From assembly GCA_963971225.1 (NCBI GenBank), contig OZ020269.1, positions 28,747,783 through 28,811,782 on the forward strand: a stretch of 64,000 bases of DNA, read 5' to 3'. Position 1 is the stretch's first letter; each line of letters begins with the position of its first letter. The translations under genes were made by a program, and so were the position numbers. The notes beneath the pieces were generated by a model. It saw only the letters and a program-made list of their open reading frames with translations. It had not been told where the DNA came from and ran no database searches. This document shows positions 23,475 to 33,163 of this stretch, piece by piece. Source of the DNA: Melieria omissa (lineage: Eukaryota; Arthropoda; Insecta; Diptera; Ulidiidae).

Positions 23475-24300
23475 AGGTTAAATTAGGCCCAATGTGATGC
23501 CCCTGAATTATTATTTTTTTGTTCCTTGTTCACTCCTCTCTGAAGCATAGGACCTCCTTATTAGCGAATTCGTAGGTCTGACACCATGGATGGATGGATG
23601 TGAAGGGGAGCCGAGGAAATAACCTAAGGGAAGTCATTACCCCAAGCACTCAGGCTCTATAGCCCATTATACTTAAGGCTCAGGAAAAAGGTTGATCGAG
23701 GAAATGGGAATGGGAAAAGAAAAGGAGAAAGTGGGTAGAAGGGGAGAGGGAGTTATGAATTCTCCTGTTCATATTTCTCGGACTCATTAATGAATCTGAG
23801 GAGATCACACAGAGCGAGAGAATGACCTTCGTACATTCTCATAACATCTGAACCCAGCGTGCGCAATCTCGTTCTAGGGAAGGCCGGACATGTACAGAGA
23901 AAGTGCTCTGTACTATCTACCTCCTCCAGGCAAGACACCCAAGTCGGATCTTCGATGATGCCCATGTTGGCCATATGTCGCCCCCATGGATTGTGTCCAG
24001 TGATTAACCCGACCATTCGTCGGAGGTATTTCCTTCTCAGATCCTGGAGGAAATACCCTGCTTTCCTGTTCGGGCTTTTCACAAAACACTTGGCAGTCTT
24101 ACAGCTTCCCAAGCTAGACCAACGTTCTCTATGTAGGTTGTTGATATAGGACTTGATCCAGTCCAGGGTTCCTGCTAGACTGGTGCCGAATATTGGTTCT
24201 GGTCCCATTGGTGTGCACCCTGATCCACAGTTAGCCAGTTCATCGGCAGTTTCGTTTCCTAGACACCATGCTGAACAACTTATGAAGCGTATAGGTCCTT
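23475..24300 (-). mobile_element. RNase H-bearing non-LTR retrotransposon, 5'-truncated, in Camta intron 5
   Basis: Minus-strand reading from about 24265 gives GNETADELANCGSGCTPMGP (RNase H end), then KYLRRMVGLITGHNPWGRHM and WVSCLEEVDSTEHFLCTCPA FPRTRLRTLG, the C-terminal Cys motif with TLG; it stops at 23753. A 3' UTR of about 280 bp follows, ending at a TTAGG-like tail (23473-23487). Antisense to Camta. More debris may extend to 24650. Confidence 0.75.
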
Positions 24301-24727
24301 GGTGTCAAACTTCGATATGTCGACGAGATTGAAGATATGGTAAAACCCTAAGTGTTATTTCCAATCCAATCCAATTTTGGCCACAGCTGTGACGCTGTCT
24401 TGCCTGTGTTAGAGGCTGTCCGGACATTTGTCACAAAGCGAAATACCTAAGACATTGAATTTTGGCCAATTCATCTGACCTGCAGTCTCTGTGTCTCTGT
24501 GACCTGTTCAGGTACTCAGCCATCTCATCGAGAGATAATCACTGTTAGAATGTGAGAACATGAGACCTTAAGGCCGTTCGCTCGTCAGAGATTATATTAT
24601 CATTTCCTGCCCTCTTCGATTTGCTTCAGAGCAGCTTCAATTCTTGAAACCTCTGCCAGTTTAAAGAAAGAGTAATTAATACTAAGTGAGCTCGAGTGTA
24701 ACATTCGTTTTCTGCTCAATTTTGCAG

Positions 24728-24783
24728 TATCGACTGTGACCTCTGACGATGATTCCGATTCTGGTAACGACATTGAGATTTCC
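24728..24783 (+). CDS. Camta: Camta exon 6: acidic linker after CG-1
   Basis: Acceptor TTTTGCAG ends at 24727; donor TCC|GTAAGT at 24784. Two bases complete Leu, then STVTSDDDSDSGNDIEIS. This acidic, serine-rich spacer joins the DNA-binding domain to the following Cys-rich exon. Confidence 0.9.
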
Positions 24784-24845
24784 GTAAGTTGATAAATTAC
24801 GGCTTGGACATAGTTGCACTAAATATTTGCATTTTGATTATAAAG

Positions 24846-25094
24846 ACCGCCGAGACAGTGGAATCGATTGTCTGCCAACTGATGGAGAAGCAGCGCTTGT
24901 CGCGACAGGCTGCACTGGTTAAGCAGCTGGACTGTGGCTGCGGTGATGCATCCTGTGCTGATGGCAAGACCTGTTCGCATCCGGTAATGCGTCGACCCAG
25001 TCTGCTCAAGTCGGTGAGCGAGAAACGTGTCAGCCTGAGCGACAGCTATAGTCAATCGTCAAGTGGCACGCCCAATGTTGTTGTCGGACAAAAG
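24846..25094 (+). CDS. Camta: Camta exon 7: Cys-rich segment after CG-1
   Basis: Acceptor ATAAAG ends at 24845 after a 62-bp intron; donor AAG|GTAAGA at 25095. 83 codons, phase 0: begins TAETVESIVCQLMEKQRLSR and carries a Cys cluster (DCGCGDASCADGKTCSHPVM) that may bind a metal, then a Ser-rich stretch (SLLKSVSEKRVSLSDSYSQS). The acceptor lacks a strong pyrimidine tract but is the only frame-keeping choice. Confidence 0.88.
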
Positions 25095-25153
25095 GTAAGA
25101 TTCCTCACAACAATTGTGTTAAACATTAAACATTTACGCCCACGCAACAATAG

Positions 25154-26563
25154 TTGTATTCGCGTTGGTCGGAGCGTCGTATGCGCGATGCAAATGCCGA
25201 TGCTCATCATCATCATCAGTATGCACAACAACAACAACAGCATCAACAGCAGCAACACCATCACCCACAACAGCAAACACTGCCGCAGGAGACGGCAATC
25301 AAATTCCAAATCATTCCACCAAACAACGAACAACAACATTCAGCTTATCAGCAACACTATCGGCAGCATGGTCACTCTAGCAACAATCACAACAGTAGCA
25401 ATAGCAACGCCCATCAATTAATATCCGCAAGAAGCAATTTAATGTTGCAACAGCAACAACAACAACAACAACATCAACAGCAGCAGCAGTCAAATTTCAA
25501 TCAAACATCGTCAACCATTTCCAGCAGCAATCACAGCAATCAATTAAATCTGCAACGATTCGTAGCCAATCAGAGCAGCAATACCAATAGCAACAACAAC
25601 AGTAATAATAATTCACAAATAAATCATCGGCTGCAAATAGCAAAAACAACAATAACGGCCAGTTCTGCTGCGGTCGCAGCGGGCACGGCCGAGCACGGCA
25701 TGGCGACAAACGAGGCTGAACTAATTGGAAATCCCAACCACATGTCCACAAATTCAAATGCCCATAACCTCAACCGCAACATACATAACAACCACAACGG
25801 CAACAACAGCACCAGCAGCAATAATTGCAGTCAATTAACATTGACACCTCAGCAGGCCCAGCAACAACAACAGGCACATCAGCAAAATGTCATAAATAAT
25901 AACGGCAATGGCAATTTTAACTTCAGTCAACAGCAACAACAACAACAACAACAACAACAACAGCAGCAATTGAATACTTCCAACAGTGCAACTCACACTA
26001 CTTCCACACAACAACAGCAAGAATTCTACAAACTGCAATCGAAGCAAGCAACTAACGACATAAAGTTGTCCGCATCGCAATCACAATCGCACCACCCCCA
26101 GTCACAACAACAACAGTCGACAACGCGAGTCACCCTGTCGACTGTGGAGCCGATGTGCATGTCGCCGGAGCATCATCCCTCGGCACCGCTTGCCACATCG
26201 GTTAGTTTAAGTAGCGCCCTCAACAGCAATAACAACTACAACAACAATAATATCTTACAGCAACAACACTTGACATCTTCGCCATCCATGTCGACAACAT
26301 CGTCAGCATCGCTATCGGCGCCACCATCCTCATTATCGTCATCACCTGCTTCTATGGCCTCGGCATCGGCGTCGGCGTCGACGCCTACGCCAGCAGCGGC
26401 CACACAATCGTCTTCACAGTCGTTTATGGACGATAATGTTGCACATCATAAACAATCAGTGCGTAGCGCAATCGAAGCACTGGATGAAAATTTAATTAGC
26501 GCACATGCAACGCCAATGGGCGAAATTGATGATGTCGATGCCAACAATGCTGACGCAGTCGAG
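25154..26563 (+). CDS. Camta: Camta exon 8: polyglutamine/asparagine-rich transactivation region
   Basis: 470 codons, phase 0 on both sides; acceptor AACAATAG ends at 25153 and donor GAG|GTGAGT is at 26564. It starts LYSRWSERRMRDAN, then is dominated by Gln runs (longest near 25928-25970), Asn/Ser repeats, His runs and a Ser/Ala/Pro tract at 26270-26430. This low-complexity composition is typical of insect transactivation or phase-separating regions and is often length-polymorphic. The last 60 or so codons (DDNVAHHKQSVRSAIEALDE onward) are more complex. The exon is followed by a 900-bp intron with a mariner foldback. Confidence 0.9.
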
Positions 26564-26800
26564 GTGAGTGTGGCGAGTTATTGCCATTGTGATGTTTATA
26601 GATTTGATTTGGGCATTAAATATGAATAAGACATGTTGACTAAAATATGGATGACTTTACGTACTGTTTTATTGTTGTAAAAACCCAAATGTTAAACTAA
26701 GTCTGATAAGACCGATACTTAGTTGTTTAAGTAGAGTTTTGATATAAATATGAAATTGTTTACATGATTAAGAAGAGACGTGGTTTGTTACCGAAAGATA

Positions 26801-27319
26801 CTACATGGGCTGAAAAGTCTTTGGCCTGACATAGAGATGGCGCCAAAAATTAAGAATTATTGTGTTGTACATGGAAAACCATCCTTAACTTAGATTCTGT
26901 CAAAGTTTCATGACATTTGGTTGACTCGTTTTCAAGTTATTGTTTTCGAAGTGACGCTACCTCTGAATTTTTGTAAACAATGGAAAAAAGTGAATTTCGT
27001 GTTTTGATAAAACATTGCTATTTGATGGGCAAAAATACAGTGGAAACAAAAGCATGGCTTGATAAATGTTATAATACATCTGTATTTTTGCCCATCAAAT
27101 AGCAATGTTTTATCAAAACACGAAATTCACTTTTTTCCATTGTTTACAAAAATTCAGAGGTAGCGTCACTTCGAAAGCAATAACTTGAAAACGAGTCAAC
27201 CAAATGTCATGAAACTTTGACAGAATCTAAGTTGAGGATGGTTTTCCATGTACAACACAATAATTCTTAATTTTTGGCGCCATCTCTATGTCAGGCCAAA
27301 GACTTTTCAGCCCATGTAG
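26801..27319. mobile_element. Mariner foldback: 240-bp inverted repeats with a 39-bp loop, in Camta intron 8
   Basis: Arms 26801-27040 and 27080-27319 are near-perfect reverse complements (I noticed two or three mismatches, for example around 26895 and 26952). Outer ends TACATGGGCTGAAAAGTC / GACTTTTCAGCCCATGTA. The left arm plus loop encodes a mariner transposase start: MEKSEFRVLIKHCYLMGKNT, then VETKAWLDKCYNTS. So this is two 5' ends of one mariner joined head to head. Transcribed with Camta it would form a long RNA hairpin. Confidence 0.9.
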
Positions 27320-27463
27320 TACACAACTAAGCAGATAATTGCTATGATTTGTTTTATTTGTTGAAATCTAAGGCTTTGCTCGTCTGGAGTATTTGAAATA
27401 ATCCCCATTCTTTCTTCCCATAAATCGTAACAAAATAATTACCACGAAATTCCCTTCTTCCAG

Positions 27464-28636
27464 ATGTCATCCGACAGCGGCATCAAACAAATCATCGATA
27501 CTTCCAACCACAACAACGGAAACGGCAACAATCAAGTAACAGAGTACAACAGCAACAACAACAATAAGAATAACACATCAGATGGTTGTGCAAATATTGG
27601 TGCTTCCAGTGATAGTGCCACGGCAAGCAGTGTGCAGCAGCAGCATCAGCAGCAACATCAAAATTGCGATGCAGCACAACAGTCACAACAACAGGCACAC
27701 AACACACAGGCACTCGACTTTGCAACAATGGACATGAGCAACGGCCGCGCTGGCCGCGACGGGCCACACCAAATCGCTGAGCATTCCGCACACGAATTGC
27801 ATGATTCGTTAAGCTTTCTAAATGAGACACTGGATCTGTCGCAGGAGGATATACAGCGCACGCTGATAGCGAACCTGCCCTTCGACACAACCGACGGCAA
27901 GGGTGCCGCAGAGCCGCACGTGTTGGTTGGCTCGATTGATTTTCTGAGCGGCGCACAGAGTGACGATGAGATTCTGGTGCCGGGCGTGAGCTGTGAGGGC
28001 GACGACGAGGACGCCGATGATGTATTTGCCAATTTGGATGCATTCGACATGCTGGTGGAGTTTCCCGAACTGGATCTGGACGATAAGGAGGCGCTATCGC
28101 ACACAGTACTGGAACAACAACAACAGCAGCAGCAACAGTCACAAGACGAAACAGCGCCCATATGTGCGTCCACACAAGTGACTGCCGGTCAATTGAATGA
28201 GATGTCCAGCACGCATGTTGCTGGCCTGCAGCATACACAACCACAATACGACAAGAAATTGCTGTCCATATGCGATTTTAGTCCGGAGTGGTCCTACACC
28301 GAGGGCGGTGTGAAGGTGTTGGTGGCCGGTCCCTGGACTGCCGATGCCACCTACACAGTGTTGTTTGATGCGCAGCCAGTGCCCACGGTGCTGGTGCAGG
28401 AGGGTGTGTTGCGCTGCTACAGTCCCGCACACGATGTGGGCTTTGCGTCGTTGCAGGTGTCCTGCGACGGTTTCATCATATCGAATGCGGCAATGTTTGA
28501 GTACAAGTTGCCGCTATGCCAAGAGGCGCCGTTCGATGCCGCTTCCAATGATTGTCTGTACAAGTTCACATTGCTCAATCGGCTGCTCTCCATCGAGGAG
28601 AAGATGCAGGTGAAGACGGAAGCGGTAAAAAGTTTG
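27464..28636 (+). CDS. Camta: Camta exon 9: acidic transactivation region and TIG/IPT domain
   Basis: 391 codons; acceptor CTTCCAG ends at 27463, donor TTG|GTAAGC at 28637. The first part is Gln/Asn-rich. At about 27800-28130 comes an acidic, hydrophobic-spaced region (LSFLNETLDLSQEDIQRTLI; later DDVFANLDAFDMLVEFPELD and LDDKEA) that looks like a classic activation domain. The TIG/IPT fold runs about 28255-28530: SICDFSPEWSYTEGGVKVLV, AGPWTADATYTVLFDAQPVP, VLRCYSPAHDVGFASLQVSC. Long antisense open frames here are by-products of GC-rich codon use. Confidence 0.95.
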
Positions 28637-28699
28637 GTAAGCATTTCGCATTGATCGTAAAGTAGATGTTTTTAATTTTGCTGATTATTCTGTTGGCAG

Positions 28700-28969
28700 T
28701 TTGAGCAGCAGTCATTGTTCCTGCAAACGAATTTCGAGGAGAAGTTGGTCAACTACTGTCAGCATCTGACGAAGCGCGCTTGGCTGGTGAATAGCAGCAG
28801 CAACTGGGCCAGCGGTTACCGGGGAATGAGCCTGTTGCATCTAGCGGCGGCGCTGGGTTATGCAAAGTTGGTGTGCGCCATGCTGAATTGGCGTGCCGAG
28901 AATCCAAATATTGTGCTGGAGACCGAAATGGATGCACTGAGCCAGGATGTTCACGGCTACACGCCAATG
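28700..28969 (+). CDS. Camta: Camta exon 10: ankyrin-repeat region
   Basis: Acceptor TTGGCAG ends at 28699; donor ATG|GTTGGT at 28970, a non-consensus but GT-containing donor. 90 codons: FEQQSLFLQTNFEEKLVNYC, then RGMSLLHLAAALGYAKLVCA with the ankyrin signature SLLHLAAALGY, then DALSQDVHGYTPM, which opens the next repeat (G-TPM-AWA). Confidence 0.95.
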
Positions 28970-29032
28970 GTTGGTGATTAATGTGTAGAAGTGTAAAGCA
29001 TTCGAGTTTACAATCGCGCTTTTATGTTTTAG

Positions 29033-29154
29033 GCCTGGGCCTGTGTACGCGGTCACTTGGATGTAGCAAACATTCTGTATAAATGGAATCACAATGCCTT
29101 GAAAATCAAAAATCATGCTCAGCAAACACCAATGGACATTGCTCATTGTAAAGG
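29033..29154 (+). CDS. Camta: Camta exon 11: ankyrin-repeat region
   Basis: Acceptor TTTTAG ends at 29032; donor AAAGG|GTTAGT at 29155. AWACVRGHLDVANILYKWNH continues the repeat begun in exon 10; ALKIKNHAQQTPMDIAHCKG is the next repeat, whose Gly codon is split with exon 12. Confidence 0.95.
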
Positions 29155-29270
29155 GTTAGTGTATTAGTACTGATCAAGTTTTAATATTGAAAAAACTATT
29201 GAATTATTTGTGAATTTGTGAATTTTGATTGAAATAGTAAATTTTCTAATGTGACACTTGCAATTTTCAG

Positions 29271-29376
29271 ACACAAAACGCTTTTGTCAGAAATTTATCG
29301 ATTGGAACATGAACGCCACAAGCAGAGCAGAAGCGACTCATTGGGTAGTTTATCGCTGGGTATCAACAAGTATTCC
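29271..29376 (+). CDS. Camta: Camta exon 12: end of ankyrin region and basic linker
   Basis: Acceptor TTTTCAG ends at 29270; donor TCC|GTAAGT at 29377. One base completes Gly, then HKTLLSEIYRLEHERHKQSR closes the ankyrin stack, followed by SDSLGSLSLGINKYS. Serine-rich sequence next to basic residues suggests phosphorylation sites, by inference only. Confidence 0.94.
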
Positions 29377-29440
29377 GTAAGTTCCTCAAATAGATTAGAT
29401 TTATTTTTAACAGATATTTATTTGCAATATTTTCATTTAG

Positions 29441-29586
29441 TTAAATGACATTCACTCCAAGTCGGTGAATGCCAACGAACATCTTTTTGATGTCAAAGAC
29501 AACGAAAGTGTATTCAACACGTTTGATGCTTTGGATGTGCAGCGCAGTCACGATGGCGTCTTTCTGCGACCAGTGGCTATTGCCAG
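29441..29586 (+). CDS. Camta: Camta exon 13: linker between ankyrin and IQ regions
   Basis: Acceptor ATTTAG ends at 29440; donor GCCAG|GTCAGA at 29587. Reads LNDIHSKSVNANEHLFDVKD then NESVFNTFDALDVQRSHDGV and FLRPVAIA. No known domain. Phase 0 at the start, two bases of Ser at the end. Confidence 0.92.
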
Positions 29587-29647
29587 GTCAGAATTTATTT
29601 CCTACAAAACTGAATTGTATTTTTCTATTATTTTAATATTCCTGCAG

Positions 29648-29767
29648 CAATCAAAGTCCGCCCAATAGTAGTCGATTTTCGAAACGGTCTTCTGTCGACA
29701 GTGGCATTAACATGGACATACGTACAAAGCCTGGAAAATCCTTCAAGGACATAACACGCTTACAAAG
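29648..29767 (+). CDS. Camta: Camta exon 14: serine-rich linker
   Basis: Acceptor CCTGCAG ends at 29647; donor CAAAG|GTCCGT at 29768. Begins by completing Ser, then NQSPPNSSRFSKRSSVDSGI and NMDIRTKPGKSFKDITRLQ. The RFSKRSSVDSG stretch resembles a basophilic-kinase or 14-3-3 type site; that is an inference. Confidence 0.92.
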
Positions 29768-29835
29768 GTCCGTAGTCGGCCATCAGCCATCGGCGTTTCG
29801 CACATTTAAAACATATCTATGCTCTCTCCCAGCAG

Positions 29836-29951
29836 CTTCGAGGCCCATGACAATTTCAATTTGGCAGTGGAGTCGTCGCTGGATGCACTAACCGCAGGCA
29901 ATACAACGAATTTATTGCTGTCGCCGTCCCGCAAGATGGACTTTGCATTGT
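29836..29951 (+). CDS. Camta: Camta exon 15: linker, with tandem NAGNAG acceptor
   Basis: Donor CATTGT|GTAAGC at 29952. The acceptor region reads CCCAGCAGC, so the exon can start at 29833 or 29836; the two choices differ by one Ser codon and both keep frame. Translation: S, FEAHDNFNLAVESSLDALTA, GNTTNLLLSPSRKMDFAL, then a split Cys codon. Confidence 0.9.
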
Positions 29952-30141
29952 GTAAGCTTCTCAGCGACTGTCCTTGGCAGTGTTTATAACTAGCTGGATT
30001 ATAAATTTTTTGTTTCCTTCTTTACGTATTGTGTTCATTATGTTTTTTTATAATTTCTTCTTCTCAATGATTTGATATTTGATTTTATGTTGAAATTTGT
30101 GAAATTTGATTTGAAAATTACTTTTTGGTATTACACATCAG

Positions 30142-30261
30142 GCGAAGTTTCGACTGGCGATTCAAGTCCTTTGCCCGAAAAAGATCACGACGATACATCC
30201 ACCATCAATAATGATGATATAACCGATGTAACCATAAATACTGAGACTGATGGTATTGTAG
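30142..30261 (+). CDS. Camta: Camta exon 16: acidic Ser/Thr-rich linker
   Basis: Acceptor ACATCAG ends at 30141; donor GTAG|GTCAGT at 30262. Two bases complete Cys, then EVSTGDSSPLPEKDHDDTST and INNDDITDVTINTETDGIV. Acidic and Asp/Thr-rich, probably disordered. The next intron (662 bp) is AT-rich; I see no further exon in it. Confidence 0.9.
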
Positions 30262-30923
30262 GTCAGTTGTGTACCTGTGCGCAACCGCCGCCAACAATTC
30301 TTACGTAGCTGATGAAAAGATTTTGTACTAAATGTTGTTGCTGTTATTGTTATTGCTGTGTATTTAATTGGCATATAAGCGTAAACTGAACTCCATCGAT
30401 GTAAATAGTGTCGTAAATGTATATGTTAACCATATTGGATTTTACTTACCATTTAGAAAATGTTTTTGTGTAAATACATTTCATTGATTTGTTGAGATTG
30501 GACACACGATCAAAGGTTGCAATAATGAATTGTAACAATGTGCGCAATTTGTACATAGAACTCATATGGCTTAGGTGGTTTATGTTGATTTCATAGGTGT
30601 TTTTGTTGTATTTTGTTACATACATACAAATGTAGTGGTTTTTGTGTGCATGTCGATGTGCGGTTTTTCGTTGGAACTAACGTAGAAATGATTTTTATAA
30701 TTCATCTCATTGTGCATTTATGTTTCATGAGAGACGCAGCAGCTCCAAAACATTGGAAAATAAGCGCGTTTTAATTTGCTTGTCTCAGTGTAAAGTACTA
30801 ACATTAATACATCTATGCGTCGACATCAACGTAGCTCATGTTCTAATTTTGTGTATTTGGTGTTTTTATGGGACACGATGAAATGTGCATTTTGTTTTAA
30901 TTTGTTTGCTATTAAATTTGCAG

Positions 30924-30991
30924 GGGATTCCGATGCAAAGGTATTAACTTTGGCTGAACACATCATAGCAGCCATGCCGGAGCGTATTAAG
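30924..30991 (+). CDS. Camta: Camta exon 17: helical segment before IQ region
   Basis: Acceptor TTTGCAG ends at 30923; donor AAG|GTAGGA at 30992. Completes Gly, then DSDAKVLTLAEHIIAAMPER and IK. This amphipathic segment (LTLAEHIIAAMPERIK) is a conserved Camta feature just ahead of the region leading to the IQ motifs. Confidence 0.93.
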
Positions 30992-31057
30992 GTAGGATTT
31001 TTATTTGCAATTTTTTCCTTTCTAAGTTTACTAATGTGTTTCTTGCTGCTCTTCCAG

Positions 31058-31421
31058 AACGAAGCCGATGAGCTGATGGTGCTGGGCAGCCCTTTAACTG
31101 AGCCGCTGAATTCCGATTCGCCTGGCCTGAATAATGGCTTCATGGATCCGCTCGATTCGCTGCCGAATACACATTTTGAGAGCTTCGATTTCAATGATCA
31201 CAGCTATCGCTATCACGAGGTGGGCACACCTTGCTCCAGCCTCAGTCCGGCCAGCTCGGGCCCGCTGCAATCGCCGGCCAGTTACTCCATACTTGGCGCC
31301 GATCCGTCTGTTAGCTCGCCAAGTCCGCCGCCGTCAACAAAACAGCTGACCGAATTTCTGCATGCTTCCAGCAGTCATCAATATCCCTTCGAGGCTGACT
31401 TTTCCAAGCTGACACTAACAG
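31058..31421 (+). CDS. Camta: Camta exon 18: conserved linker before IQ motifs
   Basis: Acceptor CTTCCAG ends at 31057 after a 66-bp intron; donor AACAG|GTTTGT at 31422. Begins NEADELMVLGSPLTEPLNSD, continues with an aromatic/acidic stretch (FESFDFNDHSYRYHEVGTPC), a Ser/Pro-rich part (SLSPASSGPLQSPASYSILG) and ends with TKQLTEFLHASSSHQYPFEA and DFSKLTLT. The last part is the conserved lead-in to the IQ region. Confidence 0.94.
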
Positions 31422-31482
31422 GTTTGTGTTATCATAAAAAAACATTTTTTGAATTTGCAATTGTAAAATCGATTATTTGCAG

Positions 31483-31888
31483 ACACCGAACAGCGCGAAC
31501 TGTACGAGGCTGCCAAGTGCATTCAAAAGGCATATCGCTCATATAAGGGCCGCCAGAAGCTGGAGGAGCAGAACAAGGAACGAACTGCTGCAATAGTCAT
31601 ACAGAATTACTATCGCCGCTACAAGCAGTACGCCTACTACAGGCAAATGACTAATGCCGCATTGGTCATACAGCATGGCTATCGATCGTATTGTCGCAAT
31701 AAACGTTTCAAGAAATCGCAGTCCTCCACTTCCACCGGCATTGAGCTATCGAACGGCGACAGCCAGAGCAGCCCCAATTCCCAGTGTTTGTCAAGTTTTT
31801 ACGATCACTTCAAGCATGATCAACAGCACCATGACTTTGGCTCACAGCCCAACACTCCAAAAGAGACTAGTCCCTCAGGACCTTTGAA
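31483..31888 (+). CDS. Camta: Camta exon 19: IQ calmodulin-binding motifs
   Basis: Acceptor TTTGCAG ends at 31482; donor TTGAA|GTATGT at 31889. After a split Asp, TEQRELYEAAKCIQKAYRSY starts the first IQ motif (CIQKAYRSYKGRQK); the second is IVIQNYYRRYKQYAYYRQ and the third VIQHGYRSYCRNKRFKK. The remainder is Ser/Gln/His-rich. The IQ motifs are the calmodulin contact region of the family. The donor lies in a (GT)n run, which could loosen splice-site choice. Confidence 0.96.
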
Positions 31889-31961
31889 GTATGTGTGTGT
31901 GTGTGTGTTGTTTGTTGCTATGGTTATAGTTATTAATGAGCAAATTTTTGATGAATTTCAG

Positions 31962-32036
31962 ACGAACTTATTCACAATCAACACAAAATCAAGCTGCCAG
32001 AAAAATTCAACAATTCATGCGACAATCACGAATTAA
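31962..32036 (+). CDS. Camta: Camta exon 20: terminal IQ-like motif
   Basis: Acceptor ATTTCAG ends at 31961; donor ATTAA|GTGAGT at 32037. Completes Lys, then RTYSQSTQNQAARKIQQFMR and QSRI. The segment AARKIQQFMRQSRIK is a fourth IQ-like helix. Confidence 0.93.
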   Translation, partial: TNLFTINTKSSCQKNSTIHATITN

Positions 32037-32119
32037 GTGAGTACTTTTTTTAATTTATTCAAAGGTGTTGTAGGTAATCATAGAGCAGACGAGATTGTTT
32101 GGCTGGGTGCGACCAAAGA

Positions 32120-32540
32120 TACATAAATCTTTATACATGAAACTAACCTAAGATGAGCTAAGGGCAAGAACTGTCGTTCTAGAGAACTTCTGTCACCAAA
32201 GTGGTACCAGATGAGAACCATGATTGCTGTTCTGATGTGACACTGTTTACTTGGTATCAATGCAAGAGGATTGGGTTTGCTTTCAAATGACTTTTGTCGA
32301 AGTTGTATATATGAGGAAGAAAACGTACTTCACCTTCTATGCACTGGTGCTGTATTATTTAGAAGCAGGAAAACTCACCTGAGCAACTTCTTGGGCACTG
32401 TAGTCAATAAGGCTATTCACAGTTTACTAGGCTTCGTAAGGAGCTCCAACTGGTTCAATGAGTGAGCACATGGCTTAATAGATTCTAGTATCACAAAGGA
32501 CCTTTATGGCCTATGTGAACTCACCTTGGGGTCACCACTC
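32120..32540 (+). mobile_element. Non-LTR retrotransposon C-terminal fragment in Camta intron 20
   Basis: + strand reading INARGLGLLSNDFCRSCIYE, EENVLHLLCTGAVLFRSRKT, HLSNFLG, ending LLGFVRSSNWFNE and a stop at 32463. Pattern C..C..EEE...HLLC......R.. is the non-LTR C-terminal motif; RSSNWF matches the RSNWF end of the element at 45037. Same strand as Camta. Confidence 0.65.
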
Positions 32541-32919
32541 CTACCCATCTATCTAACTAAGGTGTTAAAGGTGAAGTCGTAAAACGTCATTTTTAATTCA
32601 TTGTAAGCCAACTGACATCAGTTTCTTAAAGAGACTGATTAAAAAACTGTTACAGATTTGTGTATTAGTTTAATTTGTATGTAGTTTCGAATTCCTTGTT
32701 GAATATATATCTAACATTGTCCATAATATTCCACGCAAGCATTTGGGATGGAAATATGACAACCTTGGTAAGAAGGCTTTCAGCACCGATGGCGCGCGTT
32801 GCGACTTTCATTTTAGTTGTGTTTTTTGAGTTATTAATTTCTTAAGTCAGTTTATCTATAAAACTGTTGCATATATTTTAAAATATGTTTTAAATCTAAT
32901 TTGTCTTACCACAACATAG

Positions 32920-33033
32920 ACTGCAGAGAGAACGAGCCGAAAAAGAGAAGCTGGTGCACCAACGCAGGGCGGAATACCTTCAAAGCTTGCAGTATCGAGG
33001 ACAACAGGAAATTGTGTGCCAACCAGAAAGAAG
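32920..33033 (+). CDS. Camta: Camta exon 21: basic coiled C-terminal tail
   Basis: Acceptor AACATAG ends at 32919 with a weak pyrimidine tract; donor AGAAG|GTAATC at 33034. Completes Lys, then LQRERAEKEKLVHQRRAEYL and QSLQYRGQQEIVCQPER. Charged helix typical of Camta C termini. The 883-bp intron before it carries a non-LTR retrotransposon fragment. Confidence 0.92.
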
Positions 33034-33099
33034 GTAATCACCACCCAAAAATCATGAATATTATGAATTTAATAACCATCTTATCTTCCATGTTTGCAG

Positions 33100-33163
33100 T
33101 GAAATGGAAACTATAGAGCTTGCAAAAACCACAAACAACACTTTTACTTTCAACTTGCACTAA
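33100..33163 (+). CDS. Camta: Camta last coding exon and stop codon
   Basis: Acceptor TTTGCAG ends at 33099. Completes Ser, then EMETIELAKTTNNTFTFNLH and a TAA stop at 33161-33163. The phase fits exon 21 exactly. Short C-terminal tail with no recognised motif. Confidence 0.9.

Noticed and set aside
25052..26080. Several minus-strand open frames rich in Leu and Cys across Camta exon 8
   Set aside because: They are the complement of CAG/CAA repeats in the true coding strand.
27492..28244. Minus-strand open frame of 250 codons across Camta exon 9
   Set aside because: It is antisense to a well-supported exon with GC-rich codons and repeat-derived Cys/Ser runs; no domain, no independent support.
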